NCBI GenBank assembly: GCA_964013895.1
Contig: CAXGYF010000023.1
Span: 1 to 30,292 of the forward strand
Source: MedAcidi-G1 sp002713545
GTDB lineage: Bacteria > Actinomycetota > Acidimicrobiia > Acidimicrobiales > MedAcidi-G1
Direction of reading: 5' to 3'
DNA length: 30,292 bases
Part shown: piece after piece, positions 1 to 8,534 of the stretch
How positions within the stretch are numbered: the stretch's first letter is position 1
Layout: each line of letters opens with the position of its first letter
Translations under genes and position numbers: made by a program
The notes under the pieces: model-generated
What the model saw: the letters and a program-made list of their open reading frames with translations, nothing else
What the model was told of the DNA's origin: nothing
The model's database searches: none

Positions 1-1046
1 TCTTCGTTCAGGGTGTCAGAGTCGAACAGTACCTCGCAACCAGTTCCCTCAAGCATGACATCGACTTTGTCTCTCGCTTCGCTTTCCAATGATGAGTAGT
101 CATCGCGAAGCCACTGAAGGCACTTGCCCTGATATTTGAAAGGAGCCTGACGGTAAGTGCCACCCTCAACGGCGCACACAACCTCATCGGCACCCGAAAC
201 CAAAGCCTGAGCGTTGGCGACCATGAACGGAGCGTAAGTCTGACCGATTTCGCACAACAGGCGAGCTGTGGCATCCGGTACAGAATCGAACGACACCCAA
301 CCTTCTTCGCCTTCAACCGGCAACCACGACAGGTCATCGACACGGTCAACCCAGCTTATGACCTTAGGTGCCCGTGTCGCAGCGACAGCCATAGGCGTCG
401 GATCCCATTTCGCCAACTGTGTGAGCTGACCATAAATCCCAAAATCGCCTCTACCTGGCCGGTCGCCGAGAAGAAAATCGTTACTCGAGAACAACTGAGT
501 GAGAATATCTAACAGACGCTCATAGGAACTCTCAATGATAGGAGTGTTCTCCTCAGTGGAACCCACAAGAGCACGACGACTGACCTGACGCGAAGTGATG
601 AAATCGTAGCTCTTCTGAAGTTGATCGCTGTTCATCTGAAGATCACGTGAGACCGGCAACAGATGACCAGCTTTATCGATATCAGCATCATAAGTCCACC
701 GGTAGTGATACATGGCTTTAGTCACCCACTCATCGCCAAAATCCTCAATCAGACCGTCGATGAACGCCAGAGCAGGGTCAGAGGGTATGACACTTCGGTC
801 CGAGTATTCCTTCTCGAGGCGTGTGATCTGAGGTGACGAATCGACAGTAGCTTCACCGTGGCTGCCGTCAGAGTTCGGGTAGACGATCACAGGAATGATA
901 GGAACCGGAGCGGCAGGCAGATCATCCCACTTCGAATCACGCAGAACCCAACGGAACGGAATGTGGCGGTAGCGCAAAACAGCACGCATTTTAAGCGTGT
1001 AAGGCGAGCCATACTGTCCTGCCAAGATGAGAGGATGCTCATTCAT
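1..1046 (-). CDS. Glutathione S-transferase family protein (3' end cut by window edge)
   Basis: An open frame runs from ATG at 1046 to the left edge with no stop, giving 348 visible residues; the C-terminus lies outside the window. The N-terminus reads LILAGQYGSPYTLKMRAVL, a thioredoxin-fold GST N-domain pattern with a Ser-Pro-Tyr turn where many family members carry the catalytic Ser/Cys. Further in, LGDRPGRGDFGIYGQLTQL matches the GST C-domain helix with the GxxxSxADFxxYxxL-type pattern. An AAGGA ribosome site lies about 9 bases before the ATG. It is divergent from the nuclease gene across 71 bases. At over 348 residues it is longer than a classical GST (about 200-230), so an extra C-terminal part is present. 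Substrate unknown. The gene looks richer in G+C than its neighbour. Family call good; specific reaction not known. Confidence 0.8.
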   Translation of the reverse strand, partial: MNEHPLILAGQYGSPYTLKMRAVLRYRHIPFRWVLRDSKWDDLPAAPVPIIPVIVYPNSDGSHGEATVDSSPQITRLEKEYSDRSVIPSDPALAFIDGLIEDFGDEWVTKAMYHYRWTYDADIDKAGHLLPVSRDLQMNSDQLQKSYDFITSRQVSRRALVGSTEENTPIIESSYERLLDILTQLFSSNDFLLGDRPGRGDFGIYGQLTQLAKWDPTPMAVAATRAPKVISWVDRVDDLSWLPVEGEEGWVSFDSVPDATARLLCEIGQTYAPFMVANAQALVSGADEVVCAVEGGTYRQAPFKYQGKCLQWLRDDYSSLESEARDKVDVMLEGTGCEVLFDSDTLNE

Positions 1047-1105
1047 CTATAAATCCTTACAGAAAACGCTGAAGGTGTAAAAGCCACGTTGTCACTTCTT
1101 TGTTG

Positions 1106-1117
1106 TAAATTCTATTT
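1106..1117 (+). promoter_or_regulatory. Probable leaderless promoter -10 for the nuclease gene
   Basis: TAAATT at 1106-1111 fits TANNNT and ends 6 bases before the ATG at 1118, so transcription would begin at or next to the start codon. No Shine-Dalgarno sequence precedes this ATG. Leaderless mRNAs of this geometry are common in actinobacteria. No convincing -35 was found. Inference from position only. Confidence 0.45.
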
Positions 1118-3118
1118 ATGCCCAGCTCCGCTAAGAAAACTTTGTTATCACCATCAAAGATCACTGCTTGGCTCGATTGCGAACACTATTTAACTCTGAA
1201 AAATAATCCTGAACGCCGACGAAACAGAAAACAGAGTAGAGGGACATCAGATAGTGAGAAAAGTGAAACCCTTCAAGAGGAAGAGATTGGAATCCTTGAA
1301 GCGCCAACCGATTTTGCTGACATGCTCAGAAAAAAAGGCGATCTGCATGAAAGAAAATGTCTCGAAAACTATAAAGAAAAATTCGGCAGTTCAGTTTTCG
1401 AAGTCCCTGAACAAAACAGAGAAGAAGGAGAATCATTTGAAGCTTGGGTAGAACGCGTAGGGAATCCGATGAACGGCGAATACGAAATAATTTTCCAAAT
1501 GCCCTTCATATACGAAGGGGTAAGAGGGATAGCAGATTTTCTTGAAAAAACTGAAAACAACGGAAAAGTAGTTTACGAACCTGTCGATTCGAAACTTGCC
1601 CGTGCAGGAGCAAAACAAGGACACCTTTTACAACTGCTCTTTTACACCGAAGCAGTAGAAGACTTAACAGGAGAAAGGCCTGAAAAAATTCACGTTGAAC
1701 TTGGTTCAGGGGAAAGAGAATCATTTCTAGTGTCCGACTACTGGTGGTACTGGCAAAGACTCCGAAAAAAATTGATAAAAGTTGTTGAAACCGATTCGAG
1801 TACGGACACTAAACCAGAAAAATGCTCACACTGTGGGATCTGCGAGTTTTACTGGGAGGAATGCAGACCAGAGTGGCGTGCTAATGATTCACTTGTTTTT
1901 CTCTCAGGTGTACGTAAAACCCATCAAGTTGCATTAAAGAAAGTTGGCATTGAAACACTTACAGGCTTAGCAGCGATACCCGAAAGTCACCTATCAGAAG
2001 TTTCTGAATATAATTTCGACGAAGAATCAGAACAAGTATTCCAAAAAGCTATCAATATTTGGGCTAAAAAATCTGGCAACAACCTGGATGACATTCACTC
2101 AGAATGGAATGCTAATCAAAAGAAGCTCCCAGAAATTGAAATCAACCAGTTACTAAAATTATGGAGACAGGCGCGATTGCAAGTAGTAACAGCCCAAACC
2201 AAAGAGATTCCAACACACTTCTTTTCCGAGCAGGAAATGCTCGAAAAGGTGACCGAACGGGAGAAATCCAAAAGAGGTGAATCTCTTCTGCACCTACCTG
2301 AGATGAACGAACACGACATCTACCTTGATTTTGAAGGGCACCCTTTCTGGCAGATCAAAGAAGGAATTATTTTTCTTTTTGGATATTTAGAAAAAAAAGA
2401 CGGAAAGTGGGAATACGTTCAACTCTGGTCGCATGACAAGGCAACCGAAAAAGAAAAAGCCACACAACTAGTTGAATTTCTTCACGACCGTTACAAAACA
2501 CACTCTGAAATGAACATCTATCATTACAACCACACCGAACGGGCACTGCTGTCAGACCTAATGAACGATGGAGACCCGACATCATCCATCGTTTCGATAT
2601 TGGGTCATAATTTTGAAGACAGTCCACCGGAAAAACAAAAACTCGATGAATTGGTTAACGCAGGTACCTTTGTCGACCTTCTAGCCGTCGTTCGAAACAG
2701 TCTCCAAGCGGGAACCGAGTCTTACAGTCTCAAAGAAATGGAACTCTTAGCCGGATTTACACGTAATCGTAAAGACCTCGCAGAGAGTGGAGAAGTAAAC
2801 GGCGATGGCAGTATAGACAAAGGTGCAGGCGCTGTTTTCGAATTTGAACTCTACGCAAATGCCGACTTATACGGAATAGAAAAAGATGAAGACAGGCTAA
2901 AGAGAATTGCTGACTACAACAAAGATGATGTAGAAGCCACACGAGAACTCCACGAGTGGTTAATTAGAAAACGTGAAGAAAACGAAAGACTACCTGACGT
3001 AACCTCACCCATTCCAGAAGACCAAGAAGAAGAGACTAAAAGCGAGTACATGCAGAGAGTTGAGATCCTCAAGGAGAAAATCATCAGCAAAATAGAGGAG
3101 GAACGCAGTGGAATCTGA
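1118..3118 (+). CDS. TM0106-family RecB-like nuclease with C-terminal DEDD (RNase H-fold) exonuclease domain
   Basis: A 666-residue protein with two nuclease parts. Residues about 10-250 form a RecB/Cas4-like PD-(D/E)xK domain: D140, D157-S-K159 and the helix HLLQLLFYTEA. C21 with C236, C239, C242 and C249 form a pattern like the Fe-S cluster of Cas4/AddB nucleases. Residues about 400-615 form an RNase H-like 3'-5' exonuclease: D404-F-E406 in LDFEG, YHYN at 468-471 and YNKDD at 600-604. Family knowledge: TM0106 proteins are usually fused to a Dna2/Upf1-like superfamily 1 helicase; here the helicase is the next gene, overlapping by 11 bases. A role in processing DNA ends or flaps is inferred. 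ATG 1118 lacks a ribosome site but sits just after a -10 element. The coding strand is strikingly A-rich. Confidence 0.88.
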   Translation: MPSSAKKTLLSPSKITAWLDCEHYLTLKNNPERRRNRKQSRGTSDSEKSETLQEEEIGILEAPTDFADMLRKKGDLHERKCLENYKEKFGSSVFEVPEQNREEGESFEAWVERVGNPMNGEYEIIFQMPFIYEGVRGIADFLEKTENNGKVVYEPVDSKLARAGAKQGHLLQLLFYTEAVEDLTGERPEKIHVELGSGERESFLVSDYWWYWQRLRKKLIKVVETDSSTDTKPEKCSHCGICEFYWEECRPEWRANDSLVFLSGVRKTHQVALKKVGIETLTGLAAIPESHLSEVSEYNFDEESEQVFQKAINIWAKKSGNNLDDIHSEWNANQKKLPEIEINQLLKLWRQARLQVVTAQTKEIPTHFFSEQEMLEKVTEREKSKRGESLLHLPEMNEHDIYLDFEGHPFWQIKEGIIFLFGYLEKKDGKWEYVQLWSHDKATEKEKATQLVEFLHDRYKTHSEMNIYHYNHTERALLSDLMNDGDPTSSIVSILGHNFEDSPPEKQKLDELVNAGTFVDLLAVVRNSLQAGTESYSLKEMELLAGFTRNRKDLAESGEVNGDGSIDKGAGAVFEFELYANADLYGIEKDEDRLKRIADYNKDDVEATRELHEWLIRKREENERLPDVTSPIPEDQEEETKSEYMQRVEILKEKIISKIEEERSGI

Positions 3119-4934
3119 AAACTTGAATCAGTACCTCTTGTTGTTCAACTTGCTCGAATATTGGGATCGCGAATGGCGAAAAAACATGACAGACACATGG
3201 ATTAGGTTTGAAGCTTGCGATATTAACGACCCGGACACACTAGTAGGACTCGACTATCAAGGAAGCTTTCCGCCACCGTCACCGCGTGCCAAAAACCCTT
3301 CTCAGAGGTTTTCCTTTGACCCGAAACAGATCGTCGACTCAAGCATCACAAATTTATGCTTTTTTGACAGTTTCGGAGAGTTGGTCGAAGTTGACGTAAG
3401 GGAACTTGATCGATTTAAAGGAGAGGTTACTGTCGCTTGGAACACCAACGCAGAAAATTCAGGGGTAAGACCAGAAAACATCAAGACCCTAACCTCCTAC
3501 AGTTGGTTCCCACCAAGAAATAAACGAGAAGCGCTTCTAAAATTCGCTGATGATTTCCTAGAAAACCCTGAATCTGAAATAGTTTCATTCGCACTCTTTC
3601 GGAGAGAACCTCCAGCGCTCTCAATTGACCTAAAAGACAAAAAATTTCAGCCAGACCTCGATCATCTCAAGAAAACCGCTTCCGCTCTTAACAACTCTTA
3701 TCTAGCGATCCAAGGGCCTCCGGGTACAGGCAAAACATGGGCAGGAGCACGCATAATCCACCATCTGGTAACAGTCGAAAAGAAAAGAGTAGGGATCACA
3801 GCACAAAGCTGGTCGGCGATAGAAAACCTTTTGGAAGCCACAGTAAAAGTGTTTGAAAAAGAAAGAAACGAAAACCTCGAATCTGGGTTGGAACCGTTGA
3901 AAGCAGTTTTGAGAAAACCAAAACCAAAAGACAAAGAACCTATAGAGGGTGTTACCTATACCACCAACGACAAAGGCAACTTGTTCGCAGATTTTGATCT
4001 TGTTGCTAGTACCACATGGTTTTGGGCGCATGAAGATTTCAACGAGGAAAACAAATTCGACTATCTGGTTATTGACGAAGCAGGCCAGCTTGCACTTGTT
4101 GACGCTCTGGTTTCAGCAAACGGAGCTCGAAATCTTCTACTACTCGGAGACCCGCAACAACTCTCTCAGGTGACACAGGCCTCCCATCCATTCAGAGCTG
4201 GAGTGAGTGTTTTTGAACATATTCTGAATGACAAAGACACCATTGAAAACGACAGAGGGGTTCTGCTTGATAAGACATTCCGGCTACGCCCTGAGATATG
4301 CGAATTTATCTCAGATCAGTTCTACGACGAAAAACTCACATATGACATCACATGCGAAAAACGGAAACTGGTCAAGGGGGAAAATGGTTTACTATGGCAC
4401 CCCGTGTCGCATGAACAAGACTGTGTGAATCAATCAGAAGAAGAAGCCAAAGTTGTTGCAGAGATAATTAGTGAACTTCTCGGCTCAGAATGGAAAACAA
4501 TAAACCAAGAAAACGACTCACCCACAGAAGAAAGCAAGAAACTTGCAGTTGATGATTTCATGGTTGTAGCTCCATACAACGCCCAAGTTCGCATGATCCA
4601 AACGAAACTCTTAACCTCAGATATAGACGGAATTGATAAGGATACTGTCAAAGGTATGGTCGGAACCGTCGACAAATTCCAAGGTAGAGAGGCCCCAGTA
4701 GTTATTTATTCTCTTACGACTTCCAGACAAGAACTTGCGCCCAAGGGCAGAAAAGACGACTTTCTTTTTTCCCCTAACAGGCTCAACGTCGCAGTAAGTC
4801 GCGCCCAGTGTTTAACTTACATTGTGGGCACAGAAGAACTCATCAGCACTCGAGCGAACTCAATCTCGGAAATGAAAGCTCTTAACCATTTCTGCCGGTA
4901 CGTAGATGACTTATCTGAAAAGATTCAAGCATGA
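3108..4934 (+). CDS. Superfamily 1 (Dna2/Upf1-like) DNA/RNA helicase, partner of the RecB-like nuclease
   Basis: A 608-residue AAA_11/AAA_12 helicase. Walker A is GPPGTGKT with K209; Walker B/DEAG-type motif is VIDEAGQ at 321-327; motif III is LLGDPQQLSQV; motif IV LDKTFRLRPEI; motif V GTVDKFQGREAPVV; motif VI NRLNVAVSRAQ. The first 100 residues resemble the linker that joins nuclease and helicase in one-chain TM0106 proteins, so this gene continues the preceding one. The start is GTG at 3108 with a strong GAGGAGG site at 3095-3101, inside the end of the nuclease gene and in a different frame. ATP-driven unwinding of DNA (or RNA) to feed the nuclease is inferred. Its TGA overlaps the next ATG (ATGA at 4931), pointing to translational coupling. 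Confidence 0.9.
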   Translation: MESENLNQYLLLFNLLEYWDREWRKNMTDTWIRFEACDINDPDTLVGLDYQGSFPPPSPRAKNPSQRFSFDPKQIVDSSITNLCFFDSFGELVEVDVRELDRFKGEVTVAWNTNAENSGVRPENIKTLTSYSWFPPRNKREALLKFADDFLENPESEIVSFALFRREPPALSIDLKDKKFQPDLDHLKKTASALNNSYLAIQGPPGTGKTWAGARIIHHLVTVEKKRVGITAQSWSAIENLLEATVKVFEKERNENLESGLEPLKAVLRKPKPKDKEPIEGVTYTTNDKGNLFADFDLVASTTWFWAHEDFNEENKFDYLVIDEAGQLALVDALVSANGARNLLLLGDPQQLSQVTQASHPFRAGVSVFEHILNDKDTIENDRGVLLDKTFRLRPEICEFISDQFYDEKLTYDITCEKRKLVKGENGLLWHPVSHEQDCVNQSEEEAKVVAEIISELLGSEWKTINQENDSPTEESKKLAVDDFMVVAPYNAQVRMIQTKLLTSDIDGIDKDTVKGMVGTVDKFQGREAPVVIYSLTTSRQELAPKGRKDDFLFSPNRLNVAVSRAQCLTYIVGTEELISTRANSISEMKALNHFCRYVDDLSEKIQA

Positions 4935-6964
4935 GCGACCCTCTTTTAGAACCTTATGTTTTCAAGCATTTAAAACTAAAAAACAGGGTTTTCTCATCTT
5001 CTCACGAGCCTTCCTATTCCGAAGAGGGAATGCCAAAAGACCGCTATCGTCTCTACCACGAAGAAAAAGCAAAAGGAGGAGTGGGACTCACAATGACCGC
5101 AGGTTCTGCTGTGGTAGCTGAAGACAGCCCTCCAGTTTTCGGAAACTTATACGCATACGACGATGCTATTGTTCCATGGCTCCAACGACTAACAGACGGA
5201 GTTCACGAACACGGAGCAGCGTGCATGATACAACTGACGCACCTTGGACGCAGATCCGTTTGGTCACATAACGATTGGCTGCCAGTAATCGCACCATCTT
5301 CAATAAGAGAACCAGCGCACCGTGCCATACCTAAAGAAGCCGAAGAATGGGACATTGCCAGACTGGTAACCAAGTTCGCAGACGCAGCAGAGCGCATGAA
5401 GGCAGGCGGTATGGACGGAATCGAAATTGAATCCTATGGACACCTTTTCGATCAGTTCTACTCACCGATAACAAATACTCGTGATGATGAGTACGGAGGA
5501 AAACTCGAAAACCGACTCCGATTTTCAAAGATGGTTCTAGAAGCAATGAGAGAAAGAGTAGGTAGCGAGTTCATAATAGGACTCCGAATGTCAATAGATG
5601 AACTAGAACCAGGTGGACTTGACCAGAACGCAGGTTTGGAGATATTAAAGCAATTTGAAAGCAGTGGTCTCATAGATTTTGTCAATGTAATACGAGGGCT
5701 CGTAGCCACCGATGTCCAACTCACTGGAGTTATACCCATCCACGGAATGCCATCCGCACCACACCTAGATTTTGCTGGAATCGTAAGAGAAAACACAGAT
5801 CTAACAGTACTTCACGCTTCAAAAATAGATGACGTAGCAACAGCAAGGCACGCAATATCAAGTGGGAAACTTGACCTCGTAGGAATGACCAGAGCCCATA
5901 TAGCTGATCCTCACATAGTCCTCAAAATTATCGAAAATAGAGAGGAACAGATACGGCCATGCGTAGGAGCGACCTATTGCCTCGACGGGATTTATGAAAA
6001 CGGAGAAGCTCTTTGTATACACAACGCAGCCACAGGGCGCGAAGCAAAAATGCCACACGTTGTAAAAAAAGCTTCAAAACAACGAAACGTCACAGTAATA
6101 GGAGCAGGTCCGGGTGGCCTAGAAGCGGCACGAGTTGCAGGCGAAAGAGGTCACAAAGTAAAGGTTTTTGAAGCTATGCCATGGGCGGGCGGACAGTTAT
6201 CACTTGCTGTAAGAAATCCAAGGCGTCAAGATTTACAAGGAATTATCGACTGGAGATTAGACGAACTGAAAAGGCTCGGAGTTGAAGTTATTTACAACCA
6301 TCCGGCAGAGCTGGGTGATATCACTTCTTTAGAACCAGACGTAGTAATAGTTGCAACAGGGGGATTGCCGCAACTCCCACCATTGGAAACAGGTCATAGC
6401 AACGTAATTACTTCGTGGGATGTTCTAAGTGGCGAGTCTAAGCCTGAAGGAAGCGTTATTTTCTATGATGATAATGGAACTCATTCGTCTTTATCAGCTG
6501 CCGAACTGCTAGCAGAAAAAGGAACAAACCTAGAGATAGTTACACCTGAAAGAACACTAGGGGTCGATATAGGAGGAGTTAACCATGTTCCGTATGCCCG
6601 TTCATTTAACGAAAATGATGTTCGAGTAACTTTAAATCAGCGAGTGCTAAGAATAGAAGAGAAAGACTCTCAACTCAAAGTAGACATAGGAAGCGACCAC
6701 TCAGATCACTTTTCCAGCCGGATAGTCGACTGGGTGGTAGTTGATCACGGAACGCTACCCAACGCTGATTTGTATTTTGAATTGAAACCCTATTCAAACA
6801 ACGGTGGGAAAGTAGATTACGACGCTCTGATAAAAGGTGACTCACAACCGCAAAACGAAGATGGCAGCAAACTATTTAACCTGTATCGAATAGGAGATGC
6901 TGTAGCGAATCGAAATATTCACGCGGCTGTCTATGATGCCCTGAGGTTGGTCAAAGACATCTGA
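4931..6964 (+). CDS. NADH:flavin oxidoreductase / TMADH-like FAD enzyme (possible N-methyl amine demethylase)
   Basis: A 677-residue two-part flavoenzyme. Residues 1 to about 370 are an old-yellow-enzyme TIM barrel (LKNRVFSSSHEPSYSEEG near the start; SPITNTRDDEYGG; VGMTRAHIADP). Residues about 388-677 are an NAD(P)/FAD Rossmann region with GAGPGGLEAARVAGERGH and VVIVATGG. This is the architecture of trimethylamine dehydrogenase, dimethylamine dehydrogenase, 2,4-dienoyl-CoA reductase and stachydrine/N-methylproline demethylases. Those enzymes carry a 4Fe-4S cluster on four cysteines between the domains; here only C344, C350 and C362 are seen and the second cysteine position is A347. The convergent neighbours are MttB-like and sarcosine-oxidase-like genes, which favours a methylated amine substrate. 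Dienoyl-CoA reduction is the main alternative. The ATG overlaps the helicase stop. Confidence 0.82.
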   Translation: MSDPLLEPYVFKHLKLKNRVFSSSHEPSYSEEGMPKDRYRLYHEEKAKGGVGLTMTAGSAVVAEDSPPVFGNLYAYDDAIVPWLQRLTDGVHEHGAACMIQLTHLGRRSVWSHNDWLPVIAPSSIREPAHRAIPKEAEEWDIARLVTKFADAAERMKAGGMDGIEIESYGHLFDQFYSPITNTRDDEYGGKLENRLRFSKMVLEAMRERVGSEFIIGLRMSIDELEPGGLDQNAGLEILKQFESSGLIDFVNVIRGLVATDVQLTGVIPIHGMPSAPHLDFAGIVRENTDLTVLHASKIDDVATARHAISSGKLDLVGMTRAHIADPHIVLKIIENREEQIRPCVGATYCLDGIYENGEALCIHNAATGREAKMPHVVKKASKQRNVTVIGAGPGGLEAARVAGERGHKVKVFEAMPWAGGQLSLAVRNPRRQDLQGIIDWRLDELKRLGVEVIYNHPAELGDITSLEPDVVIVATGGLPQLPPLETGHSNVITSWDVLSGESKPEGSVIFYDDNGTHSSLSAAELLAEKGTNLEIVTPERTLGVDIGGVNHVPYARSFNENDVRVTLNQRVLRIEEKDSQLKVDIGSDHSDHFSSRIVDWVVVDHGTLPNADLYFELKPYSNNGGKVDYDALIKGDSQPQNEDGSKLFNLYRIGDAVANRNIHAAVYDALRLVKDI

Positions 6965-6975
6965 CTAATGTCTTT
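6953..6975. terminator. Bidirectional hairpin between convergent genes
   Basis: AAAGACAT at 6953-6960 and ATGTCTTT at 6968-6975 are perfect inverted repeats, an 8-bp stem around the 7-base loop CTGACTA. It covers the stop of the flavoprotein gene and lies 4 bases from the stop of the MttB-like gene. The A-rich left arm and T-rich right arm let it act in both directions. It is weak in G+C, so strength is uncertain. Confidence 0.5.
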
Positions 6976-6979
6976 AGTT

Positions 6980-8527
6980 CTAACTCTTCCAATCAGAACG
7001 CGGGCTACCGTTTTGGATTTCAGCCCTTCGCTGTTCAACGAAAGCATTCAACTCCTCCAACATAGAGTCTTCCATAGATGGTTTTTCATAGTCTTTAAGC
7101 ATCTGTTTCCAAACAGTATTTGCCCGCTGTCCCGCAGTTAGGCTGCCTTCATCTTTCCATTTTTCGTAACTATCCGTGTCGAAAACTCGGGGTTGAAAAA
7201 AAGCATCTCTGTAATGGCGCATAGTGTGGGCAGTGCCTAAGAAATGATTCCCAGGTCCAGCTTCTTCGTAGGCATCCCAGGCAAAATCTTCCTCTGTCAT
7301 ACTTACACCGTTAGTAAATCTGGTTAACGCACCAAGAGTTTCAATATCTAGAATCAGTTTCTCGTAACCACTTGTCAAACCGCCTTCCAGCCACCCGGCA
7401 GCGTGAAGAATGAAATTCGTACAACCTTGGACAGTAGGCCAGATCGTACTAGCAGACTCATACCCTGCTTGAGCATCAGGAATACGCGAAGCTGTGTAGT
7501 TGCCTCCTGATCTGAAAGGAAGACCGTAATGGCGAGCCATTTGAGCGCTTCCATAAAGAGCCAGGTTGCTTTCAGGGCTCCCGAAACCAGGAGCACCAGT
7601 TTTCATATCGACGTTAGGCAAAAAAGGACCCTGAATGCACGGTGTGCCAGGGTTTAGCATTTGAGCGTAAGCAATAGCGAAAAGAGACTCCGCATTTTGT
7701 TGAGCTATAGCAGCAGCCAGAGTGGTTGGCGACATAGCTCCCACAATGATGAAAGGAGCGAGAATCATCGCCTGTTTCGCTTCAGCGTAAACCTCCAGAA
7801 CACTGAGCATGCGTTCATCCATACGCATCGGAGAAGAGATGCTAACAATCGATAGGGAAGCGGGATTTTCCCTAATCGCTTCCTTGCCAAAAATTATTTC
7901 ACTCATCGTGACCGTGTCACGGGCATTGTCGGGATGTATCACATTGCCCATAAAAGCCTTGTTGCTAAGAGTCATATGCGCCATGAGCATGTCTAGATGT
8001 CTCTCATCTACACCCACATCATTAGGTTCGACTAGAACCCCACCCGCATGGTGAAGTTCTGGTGTCATATAAACCAATTTTGCAAAATTATGAAAATCTT
8101 CAAGAGTTGAAGGTCGTCGACCTCGGTCAAAATCGTGAACGAAAGCCGGTCCGTATACGGGGGCAAAAATGATCCGATTCCCACCAACAGGCACATTATT
8201 CCTATCGTCACGAGCCAACTGAGTGAAAGTCTTAGGAGCCAGATTGACAAAATTCATCAGAGTGTCTTCATCTATTTTGACTATTTCACCATCTACCTTC
8301 GCCCCATTAGCTTTTAGATTCTCAAGCGCTGGAGCATGATCGATGAGCAGCATCCCAGTCTCACTGAGAAGCCTCATAGAAGCATTGTGAATAGTTTGAA
8401 TATCTTCCTCTGTGAGAACCTCAGTAGGTGCCAAATTGTAGGTGAGAGTTTCAACGCCTTCCAGAACTGCCGGCTCTTGGTCTTGGTGACGGCGTGACCC
8501 ACGTCGCCCTGTTCGTTGAGGGCTCAT
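6980..8527 (-). CDS. MttB-superfamily (trimethylamine/betaine) methyltransferase, non-pyrrolysine type
   Basis: A 515-residue member of the MttB family (trimethylamine methyltransferase; the non-pyrrolysine branch includes glycine betaine methyltransferase MtgB). The basic N-terminus RRGSRRHQ is a common trait of proteobacterial and marine homologues. Core blocks include ETGMLLIDHAPALENLKANG near residues 55-75, SRIPDAQAGYESASTIWPTV and GAGWLEGG-like HAAGWLEGGLTSGYEK. The frame is uninterrupted with no in-frame amber codon, so no pyrrolysine is used. Family role: transfer of a methyl group from a quaternary amine to a corrinoid protein. No corrinoid protein or reactivase gene lies in the window. 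It is last in a minus-strand unit, 7 bases after the sarcosine-oxidase-like gene, with AAGGA 12 bases before the ATG. Substrate not determinable. Confidence 0.87.
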   Translation of the reverse strand: MSPQRTGRRGSRRHQDQEPAVLEGVETLTYNLAPTEVLTEEDIQTIHNASMRLLSETGMLLIDHAPALENLKANGAKVDGEIVKIDEDTLMNFVNLAPKTFTQLARDDRNNVPVGGNRIIFAPVYGPAFVHDFDRGRRPSTLEDFHNFAKLVYMTPELHHAGGVLVEPNDVGVDERHLDMLMAHMTLSNKAFMGNVIHPDNARDTVTMSEIIFGKEAIRENPASLSIVSISSPMRMDERMLSVLEVYAEAKQAMILAPFIIVGAMSPTTLAAAIAQQNAESLFAIAYAQMLNPGTPCIQGPFLPNVDMKTGAPGFGSPESNLALYGSAQMARHYGLPFRSGGNYTASRIPDAQAGYESASTIWPTVQGCTNFILHAAGWLEGGLTSGYEKLILDIETLGALTRFTNGVSMTEEDFAWDAYEEAGPGNHFLGTAHTMRHYRDAFFQPRVFDTDSYEKWKDEGSLTAGQRANTVWKQMLKDYEKPSMEDSMLEELNAFVEQRRAEIQNGSPRSDWKS

Positions 8528-8534
8528 TTAAGAT

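Noticed and set aside
858..1052. Small + strand frame of 64 codons
   Set aside because: It is antisense to the GST-like gene, whose frame is continuous and matches a family; no ribosome site or family match.
1089..1094. TTGTCA as a -35 for the nuclease gene
   Set aside because: It is only 11 bases from the TAAATT -10, too close for a standard promoter.
6980..8527. Pyrrolysine-containing MttB
   Set aside because: The frame has no in-frame TAG before its end, so it belongs to the non-pyrrolysine branch.
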